Positions 8,541 to 19,200 of a stretch of DNA of 64,000 bases are shown in pieces; the stretch's first letter is position 1; the number at the start of each line of letters is the position of its first letter. The position numbers and the translations under genes were made by a program. The stretch lies in assembly GCA_017553635.1 (NCBI GenBank), contig JAFZKN010000012.1:1-64000 (forward strand), written 5' to 3'. Source of the stretch: Treponema sp. (GTDB lineage Bacteria > Spirochaetota > Spirochaetia > Treponematales > Treponemataceae). The notes below the pieces were generated by a model. The model did not search any database and was not told the origin of the DNA. It saw only the letters and a program-made list of their open reading frames with translations.

Positions 8541-9593
8541 ATGACAGCAAAAACAAGAAGTATCATAATATTCACTTTATTTACTATTATATATCCTATA
8601 TTAACATTTTCGTGCTCAAAAAATAACAATTCTAAAGAAAGTTACCAGAAAACCATAGAAGAACTTACCTACCTTTCAAATCTCGAAAGGACTACAGACG
8701 ATGCTAAAGCCGCAATAATGAATTCCATAGCTAAAACCTATCTCGCAAACGGAAAGGATACTCAGCTTATTCTCTACCTCACAGAATGGGTCGAAGAACA
8801 TCCTGAAGACAAATTTAACGCATACTGGCTTTTAATGGTTGCCCATTCTTACCTTAATAAGAATGCAGAGCCTATGGCAGAATTCTATTTTGAACGCATA
8901 ATCAAAAACTACCCTGATCTTATCGTAATGGGACAGTCAGTTCATTTTCTATGCCTTGAAAACCTCATAAAAATAAGCCGGAACCCTGAAAGCCGTATCA
9001 AATACTTTAATCAGCTTATAAACCGTTTTCCTTCAAATGTAAGCATTACAGAAATGTATATGAGGCTTGCCCGTGAATACGAAAAAATCGGTGAATGGAC
9101 AAAAGCCCTTAAAACCTACAATATGTTCATAGAACAGCCTGACAGTGCAACAATTCAGATTGCAGATATTCCTGACGCATATAACTATGCAAAAACGCTC
9201 ATTGACTTTAACAATTCACCTAAAAACTGGACTTTCAAGTCTCTCGGAGCACTTGAAAACGCCATTAAGGAAGCAATTTACAGATATCAGCCGAAAAAAC
9301 TCGATACATACAGATCAAAAGTTAATTTCTTTGCTGTTTCATGGAAGCAGGACGAAAACGCAAGTACCGGACAGGTAGACTTCTCGATGGGGAACTACAT
9401 GCACGGAAACCGGATCACATGTGACAAAGAACTTATTCCAGGCACAACACCTAATGAAGCCTATCTCAGAACAACAGGCTGGACAACAATGCCTACATGG
9501 TATTTCTACTTCAGGGAAGTAAACTTTCCTGCAGATCCTGATATTCACGGAACCTGGGAGTGGGCCGGAATCTACATCGGAGATATGCTTTAA
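8541..9593 (+). CDS. TPR-containing lipoprotein
   Basis: 350 residues. The signal peptide ends in LTFSC, predicting lipidation at Cys25. Residues about 40-215 contain degenerate tetratricopeptide helices (AYWLLMVAHSYLNKNAEPMA and ITEMYMRLAREYEKIGEWTK). The last 110 residues form a separate, aromatic-rich domain that is not recognised (YRSKVNFFAVSWKQDE, then TGWTTMPTWYFYFREV and ending GTWEWAGIYIGDML). The stop codon overlaps the start of the transglycosylase gene (TAATG), so the two are coupled, suggesting a shared role at the peptidoglycan or outer membrane. The promoter layout predicts a leaderless message. Confidence 0.8.
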   Translation: MTAKTRSIIIFTLFTIIYPILTFSCSKNNNSKESYQKTIEELTYLSNLERTTDDAKAAIMNSIAKTYLANGKDTQLILYLTEWVEEHPEDKFNAYWLLMVAHSYLNKNAEPMAEFYFERIIKNYPDLIVMGQSVHFLCLENLIKISRNPESRIKYFNQLINRFPSNVSITEMYMRLAREYEKIGEWTKALKTYNMFIEQPDSATIQIADIPDAYNYAKTLIDFNNSPKNWTFKSLGALENAIKEAIYRYQPKKLDTYRSKVNFFAVSWKQDENASTGQVDFSMGNYMHGNRITCDKELIPGTTPNEAYLRTTGWTTMPTWYFYFREVNFPADPDIHGTWEWAGIYIGDML

Positions 9594-10177
9594 TGCATAA
9601 AAAACTGCCGGCATTTTTACTGGCTTTATCATTTTTATCAGGATTCAGTTTACCAGGCTCTGCTTTAGAACAGCCGGATATACAGAATCTTTCCTACCGA
9701 CCTCTTTTTACGGAAGGATACGATAAAGAAAAACTTCCCTGGTGTCTCGAATACCTTCCAATAATAGAATCAAGCTATGAACCTACAGCAAAACCCGTAA
9801 ACGGTGTTTCTGTCGGAATGTGGCAGTTTATGCCGAACAGCGTAAAACCCTATATGGAGCTTTCTGAATATGTCGATGAACGGCGTGACCCCTGGATAAG
9901 TACAGACGCAGAATTAAAAAAGCTTTCTGAAAATTTCAGGACATTCGGTGACTGGCCGCTGGCCCTGGCAGCTTACAACTGCGGTGCCGGTGCTGTAAAA
10001 CGGGCCCTTTCTAAAAGCGGGAAAAAGACATTCAAAGATCTTTGCGAAAACGACCTTATCCCGAAGCATGCACAGGTTTATGTCCCTAATTTCTGCTGTA
10101 TAGCCGATTTAATAGGAAATTCAGCGTATTATAATGATGAACTTATTTACAAAGCGGCATATATTCCCTCAATTTGA
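9593..10177 (+). CDS. Lytic transglycosylase, truncated by a frameshift
   Basis: 194 residues. Lytic transglycosylases cleave the MurNAc-GlcNAc bond of peptidoglycan in the periplasm. After a signal peptide (cleavage near GSA, residue 24), the SLT domain shows the catalytic Glu59 in LPIIESSYEP, then GMWQFMP (75-81) and LALAAYNCGAGAV (124-136), all in the family's order. The frame stops at 10175-10177, directly after YIPSI. The next 43 codons in another frame read like the missing C-terminal module of MltD-type enzymes (see 10171-10299). The catalytic domain itself is complete and may still be active. The start overlaps the stop of the upstream TPR lipoprotein gene by one base. Confidence 0.85.
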   Translation: MHKKLPAFLLALSFLSGFSLPGSALEQPDIQNLSYRPLFTEGYDKEKLPWCLEYLPIIESSYEPTAKPVNGVSVGMWQFMPNSVKPYMELSEYVDERRDPWISTDAELKKLSENFRTFGDWPLALAAYNCGAGAVKRALSKSGKKTFKDLCENDLIPKHAQVYVPNFCCIADLIGNSAYYNDELIYKAAYIPSI

Positions 10178-10299
10178 GCCTCATAAAAGGAGTAACTCCA
10201 CCAGGCAGAAGCTGGACAATAAGACTTCCACGTGGAACCGGCCGTTCCGCCTCTGATATTCTTTCTCTAAACGGAATTATTTCTACTATAAACAATTAA
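10171..10299 (+). pseudogene. Out-of-frame C-terminal tail of the lytic transglycosylase
   Basis: In the frame shifted relative to 9593-10177, the DNA is open from before 10171 to a TAA at 10297-10299 and encodes NLSLIKGVTPPGRSWTIRLP followed by RGTGRSASDILSLNG. The block GVTPPG..WTIRLPRGT matches what I recall at the end of MltD-like transglycosylases (TPPG-x-Y-x-L-R-x-P). It joins the upstream frame at about 10165-10171; a single-base change there would restore one reading frame. Either the gene is frameshifted in this strain, the sequence carries an indel error, or recoding occurs. Confidence 0.65.
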
Positions 10300-10348
10300 T
10301 TTTAAATCGCCGATAATAGAATGGAGATAAGGTTTTATGAGGTATTTT

Positions 10349-11689
10349 ATGAAAAAGTCTTTATTTTTTATCACTACTCTCTTTATGGCTTCTGCAGTCT
10401 TCAGCCAGGTATCACTTTTGGAATCAAGATCAAAAGTAAACTGGACAAAAAGAGAATTTAAATCAAACATCAACCTCAACGTAGACAAAGCAGATATTCC
10501 CATGCCGTCAGGAAGACAGACAGCGATAAACCTCATAAATACAAGAGTTCCGGATTTAGTAAAAGACCCGCTTTTAACACTCAACGTAGATTCATCAAGA
10601 AAAATCTCTGACCTTGTTCTCGACGAAGAAATTACATACCACGACCTCGCAGACATCATTTCAACCTCAAAATGTACAACAGGATATTTTGCAAAAGATT
10701 CTTCAGTGCTTAATACAAATCACACGATGGAACTTTCTAAACTAAGTTCACTTTTTGTAAAACATTCAGTTCCATACAAACCTTCAAAACCTATCTCACA
10801 GGTTTCATCAAAAAAATATTCAGGTATCATAATCGATGCAAGAGGGAAACTTCCTGTTCACGGTGAATTTATGATTGAAGAAGTTGCTCCATGTTTTTTC
10901 CCGAGAATATTCAACGATGAAATGGATTTGATTTATGAAAAAAATATGGTTGATCCTGCACTTATCAGAAAAACAGGAATCTGTTATTACGATTACTCAG
11001 ATGATGAATCACGCTATACAGATATCGTAGGGAACAATCCATTACACATTCTCGCACTGGAATCTTTCGGCGATAACAGAAGTGACATCATAATTAAAAA
11101 AGAAGACGCATTAAGAATTCTCTGCGTAAAAGAAAATTATGATCTATTGAAAAACGGAAAGATCGTTATTCTTCTTGAAAAAGATCAGCTCATTTATGAT
11201 GTTGCAGCTCCAGTAAAGGATGAAGCATATTATACAGCAGTCGCAAAACTTAAAATGTGGGATCTTCCTCCTGTAATCGGACCTGATCAAATAGAAATCG
11301 GAACGGAGGACATCAAATTCCTTTACAACTTAAAATTTATTCCTGACAGCCCGGAGCTTCTCCCTGAAGAACTTCCAAGAATTAAAGACTGTGCACAGAA
11401 ATTAAAAGACCTTTTAAGCATCAGTGCATTTACAATCTTTGTAGGCGGACATACAGCAGACATAGGTCAACCTGTAAACCAGATGAACCTTTCAAAAGAA
11501 AGAGCCATTACGATTATCAATGCTCTCATAAAAGAAGGAATCCCGCAGGAACTATTCTCTTACAGAGGCTACGGGGCAACAGTTCCTGCAAAGGGCGGCG
11601 ACAACAAAACCCCTGAAGGCAGAGCAGTAAACCGCCGTGTTGAAATTACATTAAGACCCAGAACAACATATATTCAAAGAGCGAATTAA
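10349..11689 (+). CDS. OmpA-family outer-membrane/peptidoglycan protein
   Basis: 446 residues from ATG 10349, preceded by GAGG at 6 bases; an in-frame ATG at 10337 adds four residues and is the alternative. A signal peptide is present (FFITTLFMASAVFS). The middle region (about 100-310) is an unrecognised beta-rich exported domain with SGIIIDARGKLPVHGEF. The C-terminal domain (about 325-440) is OmpA-like: FTIFVGGHTADIG, LSKERAITIINALI, YRGYGATVPA and the NRRVEITL motif, whose Arg normally holds the diaminopimelate of peptidoglycan. The protein is therefore probably anchored to the wall. It follows the transglycosylase, consistent with an envelope operon, and ends at a bidirectional terminator. 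Confidence 0.88.
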   Translation: MKKSLFFITTLFMASAVFSQVSLLESRSKVNWTKREFKSNINLNVDKADIPMPSGRQTAINLINTRVPDLVKDPLLTLNVDSSRKISDLVLDEEITYHDLADIISTSKCTTGYFAKDSSVLNTNHTMELSKLSSLFVKHSVPYKPSKPISQVSSKKYSGIIIDARGKLPVHGEFMIEEVAPCFFPRIFNDEMDLIYEKNMVDPALIRKTGICYYDYSDDESRYTDIVGNNPLHILALESFGDNRSDIIIKKEDALRILCVKENYDLLKNGKIVILLEKDQLIYDVAAPVKDEAYYTAVAKLKMWDLPPVIGPDQIEIGTEDIKFLYNLKFIPDSPELLPEELPRIKDCAQKLKDLLSISAFTIFVGGHTADIGQPVNQMNLSKERAITIINALIKEGIPQELFSYRGYGATVPAKGGDNKTPEGRAVNRRVEITLRPRTTYIQRAN

Positions 11690-11714
11690 AAACAATTAAT
11701 TAATATCAGAAAAC

Positions 11715-11757
11715 AAAGAAGTCGGATTTGAAACTCCGTTCAAATCCGGCTTCTTTT
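11715..11757. terminator. Bidirectional rho-independent terminator
   Basis: A 17-bp hairpin (AAGAAGTCGGATTTGAA with its complement, one G-T pair) flanked by A and T runs. It separates the converging OmpA gene (+) and the Ig-repeat gene (-) and can end both transcripts. Confidence 0.85.
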
Positions 11758-11766
11758 TATAAGCAC

Positions 11767-14700
11767 TTATTTATGTAACAGGAATTCAACACGGCGGTTT
11801 TTCCACCAGTTTTCTCTGTCTTTAAGCGATGCAATTCGTTCGCGGCCACCCTTACCTTCTGTCTTCATTCGTGAGCTTTCGATTCCGTAAGACTCAAGCT
11901 TTGTCTTTACGAATGCCGCACGGTTCTGAGAAAGCGGTACAAGCGGAATGTCACCCGATGTTTCTTCGGCTTCTGTTCCGGTAATGTTATTTGCGTGACC
12001 TACAATCGTAATTGTATAATCAGGGAATTTCTTTAAAATCTCTGCTACACGTTTAAGAACGCGTTCGTTGTTTGCTGCCTGTTCCGGAGTAACCTTACTT
12101 CCAGGAGCTTCTTTTGCAGTCTTAAAGTCTGCTGCATTTGATCTGAATATAATCGCAGGAACAGCCATCTTTAATACATTTCCGTCACGGATTACAAGAA
12201 TATCAACAGAAATCTTTCCTGTTACAGTAGATGTAAGACCGAGAGAATCTGTTACAGTAAACTGCCATGGATAATCCATTGCCGACTGAACTCTTTCTGC
12301 CTGTCCGTTTTTCTCTGTTGAAACATTACTTAAACCGTTCCATGTAATCTGTTCTGTAATCTTAGAAGTTCCCGAAGTTTTCCAGAATGGTTTTCCTGCC
12401 CTTCCAGATTCATCAGGATTTAAAATAGTAAATGACCATGAAGTAATTTTTCCAGCACATCTTGCACTTAACTTGATGAAAAGATCATCATCTGTTCCAT
12501 CATTGTCAGGACTAAAGAATTCCGGAGCCGTTACTACATTTAACTTCGGTGCAGAATTTGAACATACAAACTGTGTCGTTTTTTCGTAAACGTCATTTCC
12601 TTTTTCATATTCCATCGAAAGTTCGCCGTAGAAAATTCCATCGGCATAAGTTCCATCATCCTTTGTACCGTTCCAGATAATTTCTTTAGGAAGCGATTTG
12701 TTTTTATCATCAGACTGAACAGTATAAACACTGCTGCCTTTTTCATCGACAACATCAAATTCCCAGAACTTAATTCCTTCCGGAACAGAAGTTCTTAAAT
12801 TAAATTTCTGTGCTTTAACTCCGTTTGTAGAAAGAGGAGAAAAGCCTTCGTATTCTGCAGTTACATAAACTTTAACAGGTCTTGTATCTACAGTTACAGA
12901 AGGAAGAGTAGAATTAAATTTATTTCCTGCTTCGTCAACCGATTTAACTGCAACAGAATAAGTTCCGTCTGCAACTTTATTTCCTGCTTCGTCAGTTGCG
13001 TCCCATTTAATTACAGATGAAACACTGTTGTTGATGTACTTATTAAATTTATATTCTTTAACAGGTTTTCCGCCTTTATCTGTAATTACAACTGTCCAGA
13101 GTTTTTCTTTTGAGCAGTTTTTAGAATAGATTAAAAGCTCATCTTTTCTTCCGTCGTTATCCGGGCTGAAAACTCTGTTTTCAAGAGAAAGATCTGCACT
13201 TGGAGCAACTGTATCAATTACAAGCTGCGGAACTAAAGCCTTTGCAACAGAACCGTTAGCAGATTCTGTAGTTAATGAAGCAGAATAAGTTCCGTCTTTT
13301 AATGCTTTTTTATCAGGAGTTTTTCCGTTCCATACAATCGAAGAAGGAACACGTCCCTGAGCTTTTTGAGAAAATACAATCTGTCCCGAAGAATTTTTAA
13401 TTTCAAAATTATATTTTACGACATCTGCATTTTCTTTTACTACAGGAGTAAATGTAACTGCATTTTGAGAAACAGCATCAGGTGAAATATATGTATAATC
13501 TGTTGCAAGAAGAACTTCTGTTTTAGAAGTATCAAGAACAAAGTCTTCGTCTGTTTTTACACTTGTAAAGTTTCCTGCCATATCAGAACCGGAAACCGTA
13601 AACTCGTATTTACCATCTGCGCAGAGCTTTCCGTCATCATTAAGTCCATCCCAGTTCAACTGTTCCGGAACAAAAAGACCAAACTCATATTTTTTAACTT
13701 CACTTCCATCCTGTTTATTTTTAATTATTCCTTTCCAGAAATTAACAGGAGATCCGCCTTTCTGATCTGATGCTATGCTGAATGTAATTATATCCTTTCT
13801 TCCGTCGCCGTCCGGACTGAATATGTTTGTACTTGAATCAATTTTTGCATAAAGCGGCGTTGTATCAAATGTAAAAAGGCTTGTATTTACAGGAATTGTT
13901 TCAAAGCCGTTAAGATAACGTGCCTTTACAGTTGCAAAATACTCGCCTTCTGCAATTAAAGAGCCGCTGTCGTCCTTTGCATCAAATTCAATTGTTTCAG
14001 GTGGAACAGCTTTTCCTGTAGTTTTTGCATTGTAAGTTCTTATGGCTTTTACAGTCTTTGCTGCTTCATCTTTTTGAGAAATTACAACGCTCCAGTCAAC
14101 AAGCTTGTTTGCATTTTTTGGCTGCGGAATGTCAACATCAAAAACAATTTTTGTCTTTTCACTTTTTCCTGAAACAGAAAAATATTTTGTTCCGTTAATC
14201 GAAATATTTACAGCAGGTTTTTCTGCAGAAAAGATGATATTTTTAATTGCACGTTCTTCACTTAAGTTTCCTGCTCTGTCTTCTCCGACAAGAACATAAT
14301 TATAAACACCGTCAGGAACAATCATTCCAGTATCATCAGTTCCGTCCCATGAAAAGTTTGCAGGTTTATTGTCATCCCAGTTTAATGTGCGTACAGCTTT
14401 TCCGTCACGGTCAATAATTTTTCCAGTCCATTTTTTTTCTTTTGAACCCGACTGCTTAATCTGGAAAACCGCTTTGGCACCTTCGCCAAAAATTAAATCT
14501 TCACCAGTCGGAACAGTAACAGAACATTCCGGCGGAGTGTTATCGAGAAATACATTGTATTTTTTTGTAGTAGATTCGTTATCACTTTCATCCTTTACAC
14601 TGATGTAATAAAAATATTCTCCGTCTGGAGCCATAGTACCGTCGTCCATAGTTCCATCCCAGATTACACTTTTTGGAATGATAACACTTTCTTTTGCACG

Positions 14701-14973
14701 GCCGAGGGATTTAATTACTCCTCCGGCTGTGATTTTTGAAGGAAGAGTAGATTTATTTCCAATTGTTCTTACAATTTTTCCGCGTGAATTTTCTATAACC
14801 ATTTTCCACGAAACAATTCGTCCGTCATCAGAAGCAGAAAAAGGAAATTCTAAAACGTCCCTTGTTCCGTCATTGTTTGGTGAAAAATATTTAAATACAG
14901 TAAATCCAAATGCGAGAGTACATGCGGCTGCGATTGCAGCGGCTGCAATAGTAATCTTTGTCTGAATTCTCAT
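11767..14973 (-). CDS. Large exported Ig-repeat protein with C-terminal OmpA domain
   Basis: 1068 residues. A signal peptide (about 1-23) is followed by tandem FlgD-type Ig-like modules. Each starts with a calcium-binding-like loop such as YFSPNNDGTRDVLEF, IFSPDGDGRKDIITF, VFSPDNDGRKDELLI or FFSPDNDGTDDDLFI, and each contains the pattern WDGT.DDG....DG.Y. The last 130 residues are an OmpA domain with ITIVGHAN, LSQNRAAFVKTKLESYGI and NRRVEFLLHK, which should bind peptidoglycan. The protein thus looks like a long wall-anchored rod in the periplasm or reaching the surface. It has AGGAG about 8 bases before the ATG and lies 48 bases after the UPF0164 gene, likely in one operon. I know of no fixed function for this architecture. 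Confidence 0.85.
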   Translation of the reverse strand: MRIQTKITIAAAAIAAACTLAFGFTVFKYFSPNNDGTRDVLEFPFSASDDGRIVSWKMVIENSRGKIVRTIGNKSTLPSKITAGGVIKSLGRAKESVIIPKSVIWDGTMDDGTMAPDGEYFYYISVKDESDNESTTKKYNVFLDNTPPECSVTVPTGEDLIFGEGAKAVFQIKQSGSKEKKWTGKIIDRDGKAVRTLNWDDNKPANFSWDGTDDTGMIVPDGVYNYVLVGEDRAGNLSEERAIKNIIFSAEKPAVNISINGTKYFSVSGKSEKTKIVFDVDIPQPKNANKLVDWSVVISQKDEAAKTVKAIRTYNAKTTGKAVPPETIEFDAKDDSGSLIAEGEYFATVKARYLNGFETIPVNTSLFTFDTTPLYAKIDSSTNIFSPDGDGRKDIITFSIASDQKGGSPVNFWKGIIKNKQDGSEVKKYEFGLFVPEQLNWDGLNDDGKLCADGKYEFTVSGSDMAGNFTSVKTDEDFVLDTSKTEVLLATDYTYISPDAVSQNAVTFTPVVKENADVVKYNFEIKNSSGQIVFSQKAQGRVPSSIVWNGKTPDKKALKDGTYSASLTTESANGSVAKALVPQLVIDTVAPSADLSLENRVFSPDNDGRKDELLIYSKNCSKEKLWTVVITDKGGKPVKEYKFNKYINNSVSSVIKWDATDEAGNKVADGTYSVAVKSVDEAGNKFNSTLPSVTVDTRPVKVYVTAEYEGFSPLSTNGVKAQKFNLRTSVPEGIKFWEFDVVDEKGSSVYTVQSDDKNKSLPKEIIWNGTKDDGTYADGIFYGELSMEYEKGNDVYEKTTQFVCSNSAPKLNVVTAPEFFSPDNDGTDDDLFIKLSARCAGKITSWSFTILNPDESGRAGKPFWKTSGTSKITEQITWNGLSNVSTEKNGQAERVQSAMDYPWQFTVTDSLGLTSTVTGKISVDILVIRDGNVLKMAVPAIIFRSNAADFKTAKEAPGSKVTPEQAANNERVLKRVAEILKKFPDYTITIVGHANNITGTEAEETSGDIPLVPLSQNRAAFVKTKLESYGIESSRMKTEGKGGRERIASLKDRENWWKNRRVEFLLHK

Positions 14974-15021
14974 AAATCTTCTCCTGTTAAAAATAAAGAA
15001 TGCTTTATGCAGACTTTACTT

Positions 15022-16089
15022 CTATTCTTCTTCTATGTTTCCCTCTACATTAATGTTTGGTGCCTGTCTGTCCGGCTGGCCAAGATTAAAGGCAGCACCT
15101 GCAGAAAATACATTTACACCGTCATGAACATTTTTGTATGCAGCACCAAACTGCATATCACTTTTCTGCCATGAATCTTTTTTTGTAAAAGATGTATCAA
15201 GGGCAAACTTAAATGTCAAACCTACAGTAGGAAGCCAGCTCATTTTTCCTTCTACACATTCAGCCATGTTGAATTCCCAGCTTGAAGAAAGAATGATAAA
15301 TTTGAGCATGCGCATTTCTACACCGGCATCAATAATAAAATTCTGAAACAGTGGACTGGTTACATCTACAGAGAGCCCTAAAATAAAGTTTTTCTGATTT
15401 ATAAACTCTGCCGCAGCTCCGGCTTTCATAGTTAAAAAACCTGGAAATGTACTCCACTGGCTGTCCTCGTGAACACCTTTTATTCCATATATATGAGCTT
15501 TATTATAAACTTTACCGGCATTTAAAACTGATGCTGCAAGGCGGAAATTCTTCATAGGTCCAAGTTCACCCCATTTGTAAACAGCACCTGCATCAAAAAC
15601 AAGGCTCCAGTCGCTTTCTCCATACCCCCAAAGATAACCTGCTCCAAGTCCGACACCAATTGCAAAATTTTCTGCAACTTCTTTTGCCGCAATCAGTTTT
15701 AAATTAACTGAATCAGCAAAGCACATTTTGTAGGATTCAGACCAGATACCGAAAAATTCACCGCCAAAATTACACCATTTAGTCGGAACAATAATACCTG
15801 TTCCAAAACTATGACCGTAAGGAGAGTTTTCGTCATCTGCAACGATTGCAGTGTAACCGATATCAAGACTTGTACGGTTCTGATAAGCTGCAAGACCCGG
15901 GTTTACCATAGTTCCTGCAGGGGTAATATTGAACAAAGGACCTCCCGCAGTAGAAAACCCAGAAGTAATCTGGAAAGGATTTATAAATCCAGTCATATTC
16001 TCACCCTGCACAGGCGGATTATAAGCAAAAGCCATAAGTCCAATCAGTGAAAAAACAAAAAAACAGGTTACTTTTTTAACAAATTTCAT
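15022..16089 (-). CDS. UPF0164 family exported protein, likely outer-membrane barrel
   Basis: 355 residues from ATG 16089, chosen because GGAGG ends 7 bases upstream; an in-frame ATG at 16110 has no such site. The signal peptide ends at about FAYNPP. The mature part contains the family segment FNITPAGTMVNPGLAAYQNR, then many glycine-rich amphipathic strands (AIGVGLGAGYLWGYGESDW, LGLSVDVTSPLFQNFIIDAG), as in outer-membrane barrels. UPF0164 is, as I recall, a paralogous family in Treponema pallidum compared with FadL-like transporters. It precedes the Ig-repeat/OmpA gene. A role in nutrient uptake or as a surface protein is inference. Confidence 0.8.
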   Translation of the reverse strand: MKFVKKVTCFFVFSLIGLMAFAYNPPVQGENMTGFINPFQITSGFSTAGGPLFNITPAGTMVNPGLAAYQNRTSLDIGYTAIVADDENSPYGHSFGTGIIVPTKWCNFGGEFFGIWSESYKMCFADSVNLKLIAAKEVAENFAIGVGLGAGYLWGYGESDWSLVFDAGAVYKWGELGPMKNFRLAASVLNAGKVYNKAHIYGIKGVHEDSQWSTFPGFLTMKAGAAAEFINQKNFILGLSVDVTSPLFQNFIIDAGVEMRMLKFIILSSSWEFNMAECVEGKMSWLPTVGLTFKFALDTSFTKKDSWQKSDMQFGAAYKNVHDGVNVFSAGAAFNLGQPDRQAPNINVEGNIEEE

Positions 16090-16210
16090 AATAAAACCTC
16101 CGAAACCCATTAATCATTGTATTTTAACAGATTTACGGGGTTTTGAAAATACAAAAAAATATCAAAGAAATTTTTACAACTGGAGGCTGAATTGAAAAAG
16201 CAATAATTTT

Positions 16211-19200
16211 CTAGAACTCGTGGATGGCACGGATATAATTAGTTCCTACTGTTTTCGATTGGCTACCAACAGCTCCATTACTAAAGTTGATGTATTTTGC
16301 AAAATTTTTAGAATACTCATTTTGCTCTTGATTTGATGCCCAATATGGGTTGGAGGTATTAAATTCCCGTCCAATTAAAAAGTTTAGCACTTTATTTATA
16401 CTGGCTTTTTCACTGTACAATTGGAATAATTCAGCCACAGATGGAAGATACCATCCAGCTTCAAACTCTGTTCCTAAAACACGGCTTTCTGTTTCTGAGC
16501 CAATCCTTTTTTCTTTATATTTTTTTACAAAGTCAAATGCAGGGTAATTACCGTCTGTTTCAGTATCATCGCTTGATCCGTGACCACTAAGATATGTTCC
16601 TATCTGTGATAAATTGTTTTTTCCATTTCTATCCTGTGAACCGTCTTGGTTTGTCCATGTATAATTATTATCAGAAGGATAACTATCTGGTTCACACAGT
16701 ATGGTGTCAATTTTTAGATTATACGCATTAGCACCTTCTGTACACCATGCAGCTTGAGCATGACATAATCCCACTCCAAGCATGCGTACGGTTGTAATAT
16801 CAGCGCCATCGTTTAATCCTGTACCTTTATAGAAAATTACTGCAATTGCGGCTTTTTTCTGATCATCTGTAAGAGTAAGACTTTCGCTGTAAGCTGTTGC
16901 AGTACCGTCTTTAAATACAATATCCCCTACTGCATCCGGTTCTGGCTTATCACCAATAGGCCTTGCCGTAAAGTATCCAGGAGTTGCACTTGACGGACCT
17001 CTATCTATACGGGCATAAACTGAACTTATTCTGCTTGGATCGTATGTAGTTCCTTTACCACCTTCGAGAGCACTACAATCTTGAAACGCATCGTTATCAA
17101 TAGAAGGATTAACAGATGTTGTTGTAAAAGATTCTGATGCATAAATCGTCTTAAGACTGCTGCAACCCATAAACATTTTATACATACTGGAAATTTTTGG
17201 AGTTTTAAAAACAGTTATATCTAATGTCTCGATTTTTTCCATTCCGTAAAACATCTGGTTCATAAAAACTACTTCTGAAGTATCAAAACCAGACACATCC
17301 AGTGTTTCGATTTTTTTCATTCCGTAAAACATTGAGCTCATATCAGTAACTTTTGAAGTATTAAAATGAGTTACATCCAGTGTTTCGATTTCTAACAGTC
17401 CGCAAAATATTGAGCCCATTTTAGTAACTTTTGAAGTATCAAAATTAGTTACATCCAATTGCTTCAAGCTCTGGCAATTCATAAACATGGAAGACATATC
17501 TGTTACTTTTGAAGTATCAAAGCCTGACACATTCAAATACTCCAGCTTCAAACAGTAGTAAAACCACTCTTTCATTGTAGTCACGTTGGAAGTATCAAAT
17601 CCTCTTAAATCTGCATAAGTAAGCCTGTTACAATAACTGAACAAACCACCATAATCAGGTATATTTATTATATTTCCTTCTGCTACTGAAAGCCTTACCT
17701 TATCCGCAGATGTTTGTTTTATTGCAGCAGGAATACTTTTCGGGTAAGAACCTGCACTATAACTTGCATACATCATTGACTCTGTATCTACATTAACTCC
17801 AGCATACAATACTACTTCTATTTCGCCTGTTGCATTTTTTATAGCATTTATAGATGTAGAAAGATCAAAAAAAGACGTACCGTTTACCTTAGCAAACAGC
17901 GGAGAAATCTTTCCAGTGCTTAAAATCGCCCAATCTAAATGACTTTGCGATTTTACGGCAAATTTAGAGGCTTCTGATAAAGTCTCGTATAATACCTGCA
18001 CTGTATTTGAATATTCATAAGGCAATATAGTCGCAACAATTCCGCCTGCTTCTGTAGGAGGATTAAGTGTTCCTTTGATATTTATTTTGCCTGTATCCGC
18101 TACATACACGTCATTTTTGCCATCTGTACCAGCCGGGATATAAAGCTTTGTTGTTTCACTATCAGAAAAATAAATTGTTCCTGCAACACCAACGGCTCCG
18201 CCATTATTATGTGAAATATTTTTTTCTACAGTTCCGCCTTTAAGAAAAAAATAACTGCCACTAGGTACATAAATAGCACCGCCATCACCTGTAATACCAG
18301 AACTATCTTCTGACTCATTGTCGCTAAAATTGCAGTCTGTAGCACTGCAATTTGGGTCTGTCTCCGACTCCAGCTGCGCATTAACAAAAATTCCTCCACC
18401 ACAGTCATTACTTTTATTAGCTACTATATTGCAGCCTGTAAGCTTACATTTCCCATTATTAACATATATTCCACCACCAGAACCGGTTGTTACTACATTA
18501 CGTGATATCGTTGTATTAGAGGCAATAACAGTTCCATTCAAATTCACATAAATTCCGCCGCCGGAATCAGAAACATTTGCACCAGTCAGCGTCATTCCTT
18601 CTATTTTAACAGTACCGGCATTTACATAAAGCACACGACCTTTAGAATCTGCATCTAAAACAGGATTCGGAGATGAGCTTGAAGGTTTATATCCTTTAAG
18701 GTTTACAGTTTTTGAACTCATATCGACATAAACCATACTGCTTTCTGTAAACTCAGATGCATCCGGGGCTTTAACAGTTCCGCTTACATAAATTGTAAAA
18801 TCACTTTCATCTTTCCAGCCGTCTGCTTTTTTTATAAAATCAAGAGCTCTTTTTGGTGAATCAAATGTAATACACTTTCGGGTTTTACCGTCTATCGTTA
18901 ATTCCTGGTCGGCAACAAACAAGCCGTCACTTCCATTTAAGCAAAGATGCCAGTCTTCTATAACAGGTGGCTTTAACTGTTCGTGAGAAAAACTTAAAGC
19001 CTCATCAATAGGAGCAGAATTATTAAAAACTTTGCTGCTTTCAAGTCCGCTAAAAACAACAGCCTTTATTGAAATTGTTTTATTAGAATTAAAAGAACTT
19101 GTTTTACAAATTGTAACATTAACATTATGAACACCAGGATTTAAATTTTTTATTGTAAAGGTTTTATTTAAAGGTTCTGAAGTAAGACTTACCAAAAGCC

